DNA of 64,000 nucleotides, from NCBI RefSeq assembly GCF_949628215.1, contig NW_027441219.1, positions 1 to 64,000 on the forward strand. Reading direction: 5' to 3'. Position 1 is the first letter of the stretch. Each line of letters opens with the position of its first letter. Source of the DNA: Phalacrocorax aristotelis. Its lineage: Eukaryota; Chordata; Aves; Suliformes; Phalacrocoracidae. The translations under genes were made by a program, and so were the position numbers. Shown here piece by piece: positions 23,185 through 34,442 of this stretch. The notes under the pieces were generated by a model. It was not told the origin of the DNA. It did not search any database and saw only the letters and a program-made list of their open reading frames with translations.

Positions 23185-24894
23185 CGCGCTTGTCCCGGTT
23201 TGGCAGGGAACGGACCGTCCGTCGCCTGGCTCCTGGGGCGACGGGCTGCTGGGCAGAGGGGGAGGCCACCAAAGGTGAGGAGCAGGGCACGGGACAGTAG
23301 GAAGAGAGAAGAGAAGAGCGGCATCCGGCTGGACGGGCGGGGGGGGCGTGTGTGCGTGTAGTGAGAAGGCACGAGGCAGGGAACAGGACGGCCAGAGAAG
23401 GACAGGGAGCCTGACGGAGGTGGAGATAAAAGCAGCAGAGAGAGGGGAAGAGAGGCAGCAGAAAGAGGGAAGAGCAGGACACAGACCAACAAAGAAGGAA
23501 GAGGAGCAGGCTGGAGACGCACAAAGAACCTGGGGCAGGCAGCACGACAGCGAGGGAGGAAAGAAGAATAGGGGCAGGAAGCTGGACCGAGCGCGATGGA
23601 GAAAGACAAGATAAGCGACAAGAACAGGGCAGAAAGGGAAGAATGAAGCCACGGGGACAGGGAGCCGAGACAGCCAACGACGGAGGGAAGGGGCCGGGGA
23701 GGGAACACCACAAAACAAACCACGGGGCTACGTGGTACAGAGCATGAGAAGGCAGAGAATTAACAATTAGGGAGAGGGAGCCAGAAAAACAACAACAAAA
23801 CAACACCCAAAACAAAGGGAGATGGGGAGCAAAAGGAATCGCAATGCGTACAGAAAGAAGAGAGAAACAATTCTAAAAGAGGGTCACGGGGAAGCCAGAG
23901 ACAGCAAGATGGAGAAAGGACAAAAGCTACAGGCTACAGGGCAGAGAGGGAAGAATTAATGGATAGACACAGAGAGCTGGGCAGAAAGAGGTGGAGAAAG
24001 GCTGACGATCACACGGCCAACAGGGAAGAGAGAAGAGAGGGAGGAATTTTAAAAACAGGGGCAAGAAGCCAGAGAGAGGGAGAGAGAGGCAACACTAAAA
24101 TGGGGACAAGCCACAGGGCGGCGAGGAGGGAACCGATGAATAAGAACAGGAGACCAAAGAGAACACAACGTAGAATGGAAAAAAGGAACAGCGGCCCAAC
24201 AGGGAAGGAGGAATTAAAGATCAGGCACTGGGAGGCAGACAGAGACAAACGAAGAAACAAGTGGGAAAAAAAAAACAAAACCAAAAACACAACAACAGCA
24301 ATGGGCTACAAAGACAGAGAGAGAGGGAAGAAAGAAAACATAGCAGCAAGGAGCTGGACAGAGAGAGATGAGGACAAACAAATAGCACGGGTCTACGTGA
24401 CAGAGAACGTGGAATTAGAACACAGAGAGAGGGAGCCGGACAGAGAGAGAGGCCGAGAGAAAAATCTAGACGGGCTACAGCGGGCAGAGGCAGGAATTAA
24501 AACCTAGGGACAGGGAGCTGGACAGAGAGAGACGGAGGTCACAGGGAACAGCGGCGGGTGCAGGAAGAACAGGAATTCATGAACAGGGAAAGGGAGCTGG
24601 ACAGAGAAGAACTCAGAAAGGCAAGAACAGTAGCAGGGTACAGAGCAGACGAATTAAAAAGCGCGGCGGGAGCGTTGAGGCAGACAGAGAGATTAAGAAA
24701 AAAGCCACGGGCTACGTGGCAAAGCAGGAGGAATTCAGAAACGGGGATGGCAACCAAGGGAGAGTGAGCTGGTGAAGGACAACGGGCATTCCAAGTGAGG
24801 GACGGGGAGCTGGGAAAAGCGAGGCAGAGAAAAACAGAATCACAGAGAGAATCACACAAAGCCAAAAAAGAAGAAACTGAACAACAGGAACAGG
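23185..24894 (+). repeat. Block R purine-rich satellite, copy 1
   Basis: From about 23270 one strand is almost wholly purine-rich. Diverged ~80-110-bp monomers are built from GGGCTACAGGGCAGAGAG, GAGGAATTAA, AACAGGGAGCTGGACAGAGA and a GAGAAA-rich tail. The opposite strand gives long Ser/Leu/Cys/Pro open frames that reflect CT-rich composition and are not genes. It lies between two LTRs, but I see no retroviral coding remnant in it. Confidence 0.75.
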
Positions 24895-25422
24895 TGTAAC
24901 CAAAGCGATGAAATCAGCCAACCAGAGACGGTGTTCCATTACGGGAACATGGAGCGTACGAATCAGCGCACCTGTTGATCTGCATTTTAGTCCCTAGGCG
25001 ATCGTTAACGTCAGCAGAACAACAGACAACGTGCTTCTGTCAGAAAAGGACGACAAAACGCGGTTTCGTGGAGCGGACTGAGAGAACTAGCCAAGACTGC
25101 CAAGATTAACAGCCAAGAAGGTAAAAGGCAATTCTGGCAGGGGGAGATCGCGACCACCGACTCACGGACCACCACCGAGCCTGCGCAGCGATTTACATAC
25201 GGAACGAGCAAGTTTGTACCGATCAGCAGACAGGACAATAATGAATACGTATGAATACGTAAAATTTTGATCTACAAATTGAACGGGAAAGGTGCGTGAG
25301 GTACGCACGCCAGGAGGAGCGATCCCCCGTGCATCCGGCGCCGTGAATAAAGAATGCCTGCTCTTTAATACTAAATTGGTCTTGAGGAGTTGTTTCCGAT
25401 TTTACCGCGTTTTTCGGTAACA
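24895..25422 (+). mobile_element. Second LTR family, solo LTR, copy 1 (528 bp)
   Basis: The element starts TGTAACC and ends GGTAACA, a near-perfect inverted terminal pair. CAGG flanks it on both sides (24891-24894 and 25423-25426), fitting a 4-bp target-site duplication. AATAAA lies at 25346-25351, followed by an R/U5-like tail. No internal retroviral sequence follows, so it is a solo LTR. The family is not named with certainty. A 4-bp duplication would suit a gammaretrovirus-like (class I) element. Confidence 0.75.
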
Positions 25423-25977
25423 CAGGGAGTCAGACCGAGAGAGCCAGAGAAAGACAAAAATACCGACAGGCTACAGGACAGAGCAGGAGGAGTAAAAAAA
25501 TAAAAACGGAGCCAGAGCCAGGCAGAGAGAGGCGGAGAAAGAACAAGTAGCCACAGGCTACAGGACAGAGAGAGGGAGGACTGAAAAGACGGGGAGGCAG
25601 GGAGCCACTCAGAGCGAGACGGAGAAAGAAGGTGCGGGGGGGGCGCAAAAAAAAAAAAATTTTGCAGCAGGTAAGGAAAGAGAGGGGGCCGGGGGAGAGA
25701 CAGGGAGGGCCCAGGACGTACAAGAGAGGCAACGGGGCCCCACTGGCCCAGGACTCACCGCGACTCTCGCTCTCAGCGCTGCTGGCACAATTTAGCCGTT
25801 CACATGCTTCTTTCCCCTCCTCTCCTCCCTGCCTCTTCTGCAGCTCCAGACTCTAGGCCGACCTCCACCTGAAGAGAACACGGGGGTGTCTTACAGCTCT
25901 TACGAGATGAGGCTTCCTAGGCACGTAGCCTAGCTCGCTCGTGCACTACACGCCCGTACCGAACTGCGGGTTCCAAC
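25423..25977 (+). repeat. Block P, copy 2
   Basis: This follows directly after the solo LTR. It has the same course as 20486-20960, with purine-rich AGCCACAGGCTACAGGACAG, a shorter poly(A) run at about 25647-25659 and the C/T-rich tail. It is fused at about 25977 to the middle of an LTR instead of continuing into block Q. Confidence 0.85.
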
Positions 25978-26277
25978 TGTGGGAAGAAGGGGGAGTCCTT
26001 GGGGGCTACGGCATTTCTCTTCCTAACTAACCGTTACACATGACAGAGCCCTGCTTTCCCAGAAACAGCTCAACACCTGCCCGCCGAAAAGGAGGAGCGA
26101 ATTAATTCCTTGCTTTGCTTCCACGCACAGCTTTTGCTTTACCTATTAAACCGTCTTGATCTCAACCCATGATTTTTCTCACTTTTACCCTTCCAGCTCT
26201 CTCCCCCAGCCCACTGAGGGTGGAGCGAGCAAGCAGCTCCCTGGTGCAGAGTTGCCAGCTGAGGCTAAGCCACGGCA
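25978..26277 (+). mobile_element. Avian ERVK-type LTR, 3' part (block R copy 2)
   Basis: It begins at GGAAGAAGGGGGAGTCC, which corresponds to about 22884 in the longer LTR, and ends at CCACGGCA. The 5' ~175 bp are missing because the P-R junction falls inside the LTR. Confidence 0.8.
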
Positions 26278-27952
26278 CGCGCTTGTCCCGGTTTGGCAGG
26301 GAACGGACCGTCCGTCGCCTGGCTCCTGGAGCGACGGGCTGCTGGGCAGAGGGGGAGGCCACCAAAGGTGAGGAGCAGGGCACAGGACAGTAGGAGGAGA
26401 GAAGAGCAGCATCCGGCTGGACGGGGGCGGGGGGGGCGTGTGTGCGTGTAGTGAGAAGGCACGAGGCAGGGAACAGGATGGCCAGAGGAGGACAGGGAGC
26501 CTGACGGAGGTGGAGATAAAAGCAGCAGAGAGAGGGGAAGAGCAGGACACAGACCAACAAAGAAGGATGAGGAGCAGGCTGGAGACGCACAAAGAACCTG
26601 GGGCAGGCAGCACGACAGCGAGGGAGGAAAGAAGAACAGGGGCAGGAAGCTGGACCGAGCGAGATGGAGACAGACAAGATAAGCGACAAGAACAGGGCAG
26701 AAAGGGAAGAATGAAGCCACGGGGACAGGGAGCCGAGACGGCCAACGACGGAGGGAAGGGGCCGGGGAGGGAACACCACAAAACAAACCATGGGGCTACG
26801 TGGTACAGAGCATGAGAAGGCAGAGAATTAACAATTAGGGACAGGGAGCCAGAAAAACAACAAAAAAAACACCAAAACAAAGGGAGATGGAGAGCAAAAG
26901 GAATCGCAATGCGTACAGAGAGAAGAGAGAAACAATTCTGAAAGAGGGTCACGGGGAAGCCAGAGACAGCAAGATGGAGAAAGGACAGAAGCTACAGGCT
27001 ACAGGGCAGAGAGGGAAGAATTAATGAATAGACGCAGAGAGCTGGGCAGAAAGAGGTGGAGAAAGGCTGAAGATCACACGGCCAACAGGGAAGAGAGAAG
27101 AGAGGGAGGAATTTTAAAAACAGGGGCAAGAAGCCAGAGAGAGGGAGAGAGAGGCAACAATAAATGGGGACAAGCCACAGGGCAGCGAGGAGGGAATCGA
27201 TGAATAAGAACAGCAGACCAAAGAGAACACAATGTAGAATGGAAAAAAGGAACAGCGGCCTACAGGGAAGGAGGAATTAAAGATCAGGCACTGGGAGGCA
27301 GACAGAGACACATGAAGAAACAAGTGGGAAAAAAAAAAAAAAAACAACGGCAACGGGCTACAAAGACAGAGAGAGAGGGAAGAAATAAAACATCGCAGCA
27401 AGGAGCTGGACAGAGAGAGATGAGGACAAACAAATAGCACGGGTCTACGTGACAGAGAACGTGGAATTAGAACACAGAGAGAGGGAGCCGGACAGAGAGA
27501 GAGGCCGAGAGAAAAACCTAGACGGGCTACAGCGGCAGAGGCAGGGATTAAAACCTAGGGACAGGGAGCTGGACAGAGAGAGACGGAGGTCACAGGGAAC
27601 AGCGGTGGCTGCAGGAAGAACAGGAATCCACAAATAGGGAAAGGGAGCTCGACAGAGAAGAACTCAGAAAGGCAAGAACAGTAGCAGGGTGCAGAGCAGA
27701 GCAGACGAATGAAAAAGCGCGGGGGGAGCGTTGAGGCAGACAGAGAGAGATTAAGAAAAAAGTCACGGGCTACGTGGCAAAGCAGGAGGAATTCAGAAAC
27801 GGGGATGGCAACCAAGGGAGAGTGAGCTGGTGAAGGACAACGGGCATTCCAAGTGAGGGACGGGGAGCTGGGAAAAGCGAGGCAGAGAAAAACAGAATCA
27901 CAGAGAGAATCACACAAAGCCAAAAAAGAAGAAACTGAACAACAGGAACAGG
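26278..27952 (+). repeat. Block R purine-rich satellite, copy 2
   Basis: Close copy of 23185-24894 with small deletions, for example loss of one GAGGCAGCAGAAAGAGGGAA segment near 26540. Its nearest relative is copy 3, 3056-3058 bp downstream. Confidence 0.85.
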
Positions 27953-28480
27953 TGTAACCAAAGCGATGAAATCAGCCAACCAGAGACGGTGTTCCATTAC
28001 GGGAACATGGAGCGTACGAATCAGCGCACCTGTCGATCTGCATTTTAGTCCCTAGGCAATCGTTAACGTCAGCAGAACAACAGACAACGTGCTTCTGTCA
28101 GAAAAGGACGACAAAACGCGGTTTCGTGGAGCGGACTGAGAGAACTAGCCAAGACTGCCAAGATTAACAGCCAAGAAGGTAAAAGGCAATTCTGGCAGGG
28201 GGAGATCGCGACCACCGACTCACGGACCACCACCGAGCCTGCGCAGCGATTTACATACGGAACGAGCAAGTTTGTACCGATCAGCAGACAGGACAATAAT
28301 GAATACGTATGAATACGTAAAATTTTGATCTACAAATTGAACGGGAAAGGTGCGTGAGGTACGCACGCCAGGAGGAGCGATCCCCCGTGCATCCGGCGCC
28401 GTGAATAAAGAATGCCTGCTCTTTAATACTAAATTGGTCTTGAGGAGTTGTTTCCGATTTTACCGCGTTTTTCGGTAACA
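27953..28480 (+). mobile_element. Second LTR family, solo LTR, copy 2 (528 bp)
   Basis: Same ends (TGTAACC...GGTAACA), length and CAGG flanks as 24895-25422. The shared flanks show that one insertion was copied by later duplication. Confidence 0.8.
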
Positions 28481-29033
28481 CAGGGAGTCAGACCGAGAGA
28501 GCCAGAGAAAGACAAAAATACCGACAGGCTACAGGACAGAGCAGGAGGAGTAAAAAAATAAAAACGGAGCCAGAGCCAGGCAGAGAGAGGCGGAGAAAGA
28601 ACAAGTAGCCACAGGCTACAGGACAGAGAGGGAGGACTGAAAAGACGGGGAGGCAGGGAGCCACTCAGAGCGAGACGGAGAAAGAAGGTGCGGGGGGGGC
28701 GCAAAAAAAAAATAATTTTGCAGCAGGTAAGGAAAGAGAGGGGGCCGGGGGAGAGACAGGGAGGGCCCAGGACGTACAAGAGAGGCAACGGGGCCCCACT
28801 GGCCCAGGACTCACCGCGACTCTCGCTCTCAGCGCTGCTGGCACAATTTAGCCGTTCACATGCTTCTTTCCCCTCCTCTCCTCCCTGCCTCTTCTGCAGC
28901 TCCAGACTCTAGGCCGACCTCCACCTGAAGAGAACACGGGGGTGTCTTACAGCTCTTACGAGATGAGGCTTCCTAGGCACGTAGCCTAGCTCGCTCGTGC
29001 ACTACACGCCCGTACCGAACTGCGGGTTCCAAC
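28481..29033 (+). repeat. Block P, copy 3
   Basis: Near-identical to 25423-25977, with the same fusion into the LTR at its end. One AGAG unit and part of the A-run differ. Confidence 0.85.
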
Positions 29034-29333
29034 TGTGGGAAGAAGGGGGAGTCCTTGGGGGCTACGGCATTTCTCTTCCTAACTAACCGTTACACATGAC
29101 AGAGCCCTGCTTTCCCAGAAACAGCTCAACACCTGCCCGCCGAAAAGGAGGAGCGAATTAATTCCTTGCTTTGCTTCCACGCACAGCTTTTGCTTTACCT
29201 ATTAAACCGTCTTGATCTCAACCCATGATTTTTCTCACTTTTACCCTTCCAGCTCTCTCCCCCAGCCCACTGAGGGTGGAGCGAGCAAGCAGCTCCCTGG
29301 TGCAGAGTTGCCAGCTGAGGCTAAGCCACGGCA
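29034..29333 (+). mobile_element. Avian ERVK-type LTR, 3' part (block R copy 3)
   Basis: Same 5' truncation point as 25978-26277, so the junction was made once and then tandemly copied. Confidence 0.8.
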
Positions 29334-31010
29334 CGCGCTTGTCCCGGTTTGGCAGGGAACGGACCGTCCGTCGCCTGGCTCCTGGAGCGACGGGCTGCTG
29401 GGCAGAGGGGGAGGCCACCAAAGGTGAGGAGCAGGGCACAGGACAGTAGGAGGAGAGAAGAGCAGCATCCGGCTGGACGGGGGCGGGGGGGGCGTGTGTG
29501 CGTGTAGTGAGAAGGCACGAGGCAGGGAACAGGATGGCCAGAGGAGGACAGGGAGCCTGACGGAGGTGGAGATAAAAGCAGCAGAGAGAGGGGAAGAGCA
29601 GGACACAGACCAACAAAGAAGGATGAGGAGCAGGCTGGAGACGCACAAAGAACCTGGGGCAGGCAGCACGACAGCGAGGGAGGAAAGAAGAACAGGGGCA
29701 GGAAGCTGGACCGAGCGAGATGGAGACAGACAAGATAAGCGACAAGAACAGGGCAGAAAGGGAAGAATGAAGCCACGGGGACAGGGAGCCGAGACAGCCA
29801 ACGACGGAGGGAAGGGGCCGGGGAGGGAACACCACAAAACAAACCATGGGGCTACGTGGTACAGAGCATGAGAAGGCAGAGAATTAACAATTAGGGACAG
29901 GGAGCCAGAAAAACAACAAAAAAAACACCAAAACAAAGGGAGATGGAGAGCAAAAGGAATCGCAATGCGTACAGAGAGAAGAGAGAAACAATTCTAAAAG
30001 AGGGTCACGGGGAAGCCAGAGACAGCAAGATGGAGAAAGGACAGAAGCTACAGGCTACAGGGCAGAGAGGGAAGAATTAATGAATAGACGCAGAGAGCTG
30101 GGCAGAAAGAGGTGGAGAAAGGCTGAAGATCACACGGCCAACAGGGAAGAGAGAAGAGAGGGAGGAATTTTAAAAACAGGGGCAAGAAGCCAGAGAGAGG
30201 GAGAGAGAGGCAACAATAAATGGGGACAAGCCACAGGGCAGCGAGGAGGGAACCGATGAATAAGAACAGCAGACCAAAGAGAACACAATGTAGAATGGAA
30301 AAAAGGAACAGCGGCCTACAGGGAAGGAGGAATTAAAGATCAGGCACTGGGAGGCAGACAGAGACACATGAAGAAACAAGTGGGAAAAAAAAAAAAAACA
30401 ACAACGGCAACGGGCTACAAAGACAGACAGAGAGGGAAGAAATAAAACATCGCAGCAAGGAGCTGGACAGAGAGAGATGAGGACAAACAAATAGCACGGG
30501 TCTACGTGACAGAGAACGTGGAATTAGAACACAGAGAGAGGGAGCCGGACAGAGAGAGAGGCCGAGAGAAAAACCTAGACGGGCTACAGCGGGCAGAGGC
30601 AGGGATTAAAACCTAGGGACAGGGAGCTGGACAGAGAGAGACGGAGGTCACAGGGAACAGCGGTGGCTGCAGGAAGAACAGGAATCCACAAATAGGGAAA
30701 GGGAGCTCGACAGAGAAGAACTCAGAAAGGCAAGAACAGTAGCAGGGTGCAGAGCAGAGCAGACGAATGAAAAAGCGCGGGGGGAGCGTTGAGGCAGACA
30801 GAGAGAGATTAAGAAAAAAGTCACGGGCTACGTGGCAAAGCAGGAGGAATTCAGAAACGGGGATGGCAACCAAGGGAGAGTGAGCTGGTGAAGGACAACG
30901 GGCATTCCAAGTGAGGGACGGGGAGCTGGGAAAAGCGAGGCAGAGAAAAACAGAATCACAGAGAGAATCACACAAAGCCAAAAAAGAAGAAACTGAACAA
31001 CAGGAACAGG
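29334..31010 (+). repeat. Block R purine-rich satellite, copy 3
   Basis: Close copy of 26278-27952 with scattered substitutions and length change in the A-run near 30387. Confidence 0.85.
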
Positions 31011-31448
31011 TGTAACCAAAGCGATGAAATCAGCCAACCAGAGACGGTGTTCCATTACGGGAACATGGAGCGTACGAATCAGCGCACCTGTTGATCTGCA
31101 TTTTAGTCCCTAGGCGATCGTTAACGTCAGCAGAACAACAGACAACGTGCTTCTGTCAGAAAAGGATGACAAAACGCGGTTTCGTGGAGCGGACTGAGAA
31201 AACTAGCCAAGACTGCCAAGATTAACAGCCAAGAAGGTAAAAGGACAATCAGTAGACAGGACAATAATGAATGTGTATGAATACCTAAAATTTTGATCTA
31301 CAAATTGAACGGGAAAGGTGCGTGAGGTACGCACGCCAGGAGGAGCGATCCCCCGTGCGTCTGGCGCCGTGAATAAACAACGCCTGCTCTTTAATACTAA
31401 ATTGGTCTTGAGGAGTTGTTTCCGATTTTACCGCGTTTTTCGGTAACA
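31011..31448 (+). mobile_element. Second LTR family, solo LTR, copy 3 (internally deleted, 438 bp)
   Basis: Ends and CAGG flanks match the 528-bp copies, but about 90 bp are missing around 31243-31250, where GAAGGTAAAAGG is joined directly to ACAATCAGTAGACAGG. Confidence 0.8.
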
Positions 31449-31997
31449 CAGGGAGTCAGACCAAGAGGGCCAGAGAAAGACAAAATACCGACAGGCTACA
31501 GGACAGAGCAGGAGGAATAAAAAAATAAAAACGGAGCCAGAGCCAGGCAGAGAGAGGCGGAGAAAGAACAAGTAGCCACAGGCTACAGGACAGAGAGAGG
31601 GAGGACTGAAAAGACGGGGAGGCAGGGAGCCACTCAGAGCGAGATGGAGAAAGAAGGTGCGGGGGGGGCCCAAAAGAAAAAAAAAAATAATTTTGCAGCA
31701 GGTAAGGAAAGAGAGGGGGCCGGGGGAGAGACAGGGAGGGCCCAGGACGCACAAGAGAGGCAACGGGGCCCCACTGGCCCAGGACTCACCGCGACTCTCG
31801 CTCTCAGCGCTGCTGGCACAATTTAGCCGTTCACATGCTTCTTTCCCCTCCTCTCCTCCCTGCCTCTTCTGCAGCTCCAGACTCTAGGCCGACCTCCACC
31901 TGAAGAGAACACGGGGGTGTCTTACAGCTCTTACGAGATGAGGCTTCCTCGGCACGTAGCCTAGCTCGCTCGTGCACTACACGCCCGTACCCAACTC
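31449..31997 (+). repeat. Block P, copy 4
   Basis: Same course as the other P blocks. Like copy 1, it continues into block Q and not into an LTR. Confidence 0.85.
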
Positions 31998-33944
31998 CGG
32001 GTTACCGCGTACGGACCCTGCGGTGCACGTTGGTGGCCTGGCCCGGCCCGCTGCGGGCTATGAAGGGGGATCCTTCCTCCCCCACCTGCATGGACAGGCT
32101 CTCTCTTGCCTGCAGCAGGAAGGCAGCTGGCAGCCAGAGCGCCTTCAGTTTCTTCTGCTTTACCTTTCGTTGGCGTCTCCAGCTTCAGCCGAGGCAGCTC
32201 CTGTCCACAGCCGGGAAGGGCTCTGTGTGTCCCTTTTCGCCCCGGCGCCGCGAGGATGGCAAAGCCGGGCAGAGAGAAGCCACGCAAGCCTGAGACGGCC
32301 GCAGTCGACGGCGTCCCCGGGGGAAGGACAGACAACCACGTCCTCAGCACGGTCTCTGGGAGAGGGAAAGAAGAAACAGCGACCGTCATTACCGTCGATC
32401 GACCCTGACCAAAGCCTCTCCTTGCGCAGGGGCTTCCGGACACAGCGCCCCTTCCCCGCGCTACTGCTAAGGGCCCCTGCGCCGAGGGGGAATCCAGTGC
32501 GCTTGAGGGCCGGCTCGCTGCCTTCACGACAGGGCCTGGGGGCGGCCAAGGGCTACGCAGCACGCTTCAGGGGAGGTGCCGGGGCTGGGGGCAGGCGCAC
32601 GGGGCAAGGGGGGGCCAGGGGAGGCTGAGCGGGAGCTCCGGCGAGCCGGGGAGGCGGCCATCATCTGCGCCCTGGGCAGGGGGAAAAGGTCCTCCTCCTT
32701 TCCCTCTTCCCTTCTGTCAGCTCCCGGGGAACTCACCGCTTCTCGGGGAGCGGCCGCACCCGCAAGCCCCCAGAAATCAACACGAATCCAACCCCAAAAA
32801 TACACCGCGCCTACCGTACGCGGCACGGCCGCCCGGCACCCGAGCGCCGGAAGACCGCGCCTCCCGCCACGCCCCGGCGAACCACGTGACAGCGCCGGCA
32901 GCCACTGCGCCAGGACTACACCTCCCGGCATGCTCTGCGCCACAACACGGCCGCCCGGCAGCCGAGCGCCGCAAGGACTACACCTCCCGGCATGCTCTGC
33001 GCCACAACACGGCCGCCCGGCAGCTGCGCGCCGCAAGGACTACACCTCCCGGCATGCTCTGCGCCACAACACGGCCGCCCGGCAGCCGCGCGCCGCAAGG
33101 ACTACACCTCCCGGCATGCTCTGCGCCACAACACGGCCGCCCGGCAGCCGCGCGCCCCAAGGACTACACCTCCCGGCATGCTCTGCGCCACAACACGGCC
33201 GCACGGCCACCCGGCAGGCGCACCACCACAGCTCCCGGCACGCCGCCAGCCCGCCCTCCCCGCTCTCGGACCCTGCGGGCCACCGTCCCGGCCGCCGATG
33301 CACCCGGAAGCCCCACCGAGCCCTCAGCACAGCCTCGCTCTCCCCACCGCCCGCTCCGACCCGGCGCTGCCCCGCCGCAGCCCTCCTCGGGGCTTGACCC
33401 GGGACGCAGCGCTCCACCACCCAGCCCCCGCTCACCTCCTCCCTCGCTACAGTCGCAGCCCACTGACGCTCGGCCACAGCTCCGCTCCGCCCTCGGCTCA
33501 CACTGGCCCCCCGGAGCCGGGCACCACCCCTTTTCCAGGGAGGAGCCGGCACCGTCAGCCCCACCGCCCGCACCTGGGGCTCCTCCATCCAGACCCCGCC
33601 ATCAGCTGAGGCGCAGCAGCAACGGGGGGCGCCCTCCCCTCACCCCCACAGTGCACCACCTCCTCCCCTGGGCTCCATCACAGCCCCTTGCCCCACGCAA
33701 AGGCAGCGCAAACGCAGCCCTGAGGGCAAAGGAGAGGGCAGGTGTTTGTGCAGGCGCGCACGTAACAAGTCCCAGGAGCCATTCGTGGGTCAGGGTCCCC
33801 AACGCTCCCCCCCTGCCCCAAGGCCACCTCGGCCGCCGTTGCCGCAGCCGCACGGAGCTGGTGTTGGCTGCGATAGTGCTCATTTTCTCCACAGTAGCTA
33901 GGAAGGGATACGTTTTGGATTTATGCTCAAAACACCGTTAATAA
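31998..33944 (+). promoter_or_regulatory. Block Q, copy 2: CpG island with an expanded motif array
   Basis: Copy of 20961-22709 at an offset of 11054, growing to 11235 after the motif array because three extra 62-bp units are present (plus a 5-bp loss near 33490). The Kozak-context ATG at 32256 and its 50-codon frame are kept. As in copy 1, I favour an island promoter over a coding gene. Confidence 0.65.
32904..33205 (+). promoter_or_regulatory. ZNF143/THAP11-type motif array, 5 units of 62 bp
   Basis: ACTACACCTCCCGGCATGC starts at 32915, 32977, 33039, 33101 and 33163, exactly 62 bp apart and identical in all five. The linkers differ slightly (GCCGAGCGCC, GCTGCGCGCC, GCCGCGCGCC), so this is a true tandem expansion relative to the two-unit copy at 21861. 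Confidence 0.85.
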
Positions 33945-34442
33945 TGTAGAGATGTTTTGGTTCTTGCTGAGCACTGCTTCCACAGTCAGGGCCTCTTCTG
34001 GTTCTCTCAGTGCCCCACCAGCAGGTAGGCTGGGAGAGGACACAGCTGGGAAAGCTTTCCCAGCTAACTGACCAAAGGGATATTCCATACCATTTGACAT
34101 CATGCTCAGCACACGCAGCTGGGGGAAGAAGGGGGAGTCCTTGGGGGGGGGGGGGGAGGGAGGGCGGGGGCTACGGCATTTCTCTCCCTAAGTAACCATT
34201 ACACATGACAGAGCCCTGCTTTCCCAGAGGTGGCTCAACACCTGCCCGCCGAAAAGGAGGAGTGAATTAATTCCTTGCTTTGCTTCCACGCACAGCTTTT
34301 GCTTTACCTATTAAACAGCCTTGATCTCAACCCATGATTTTTCTCACTCTTACCCTTCCAGCTCTCTCCCCCAGCCCACTGAGGGTGGAGTGAGCAAGCA
34401 GCTCCCTGGTGCAGAATAGCCAGCTGGGGCTAAGCCACAGCA
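33945..34442 (+). mobile_element. Avian ERVK-type LTR, copy 4 (near full length)
   Basis: Matches 22710-23184. It is about 23 bp longer, mainly because of a G-rich expansion at 34143-34171. Confidence 0.75.
34143..34171 (+). repeat. G-run expansion inside the LTR
   Basis: Fourteen G bases followed by GGG, GGG and GGGGG separated by single bases. The other LTR copies have only five G bases here. The pattern could form a G-quadruplex. Confidence 0.8.

Noticed and set aside
23185-24894. Possible internal gag/pol remnant between the two LTRs
   Set aside because: The two LTRs are unrelated in sequence, no primer-binding site or retroviral motif is visible, and the interval is a purine satellite.
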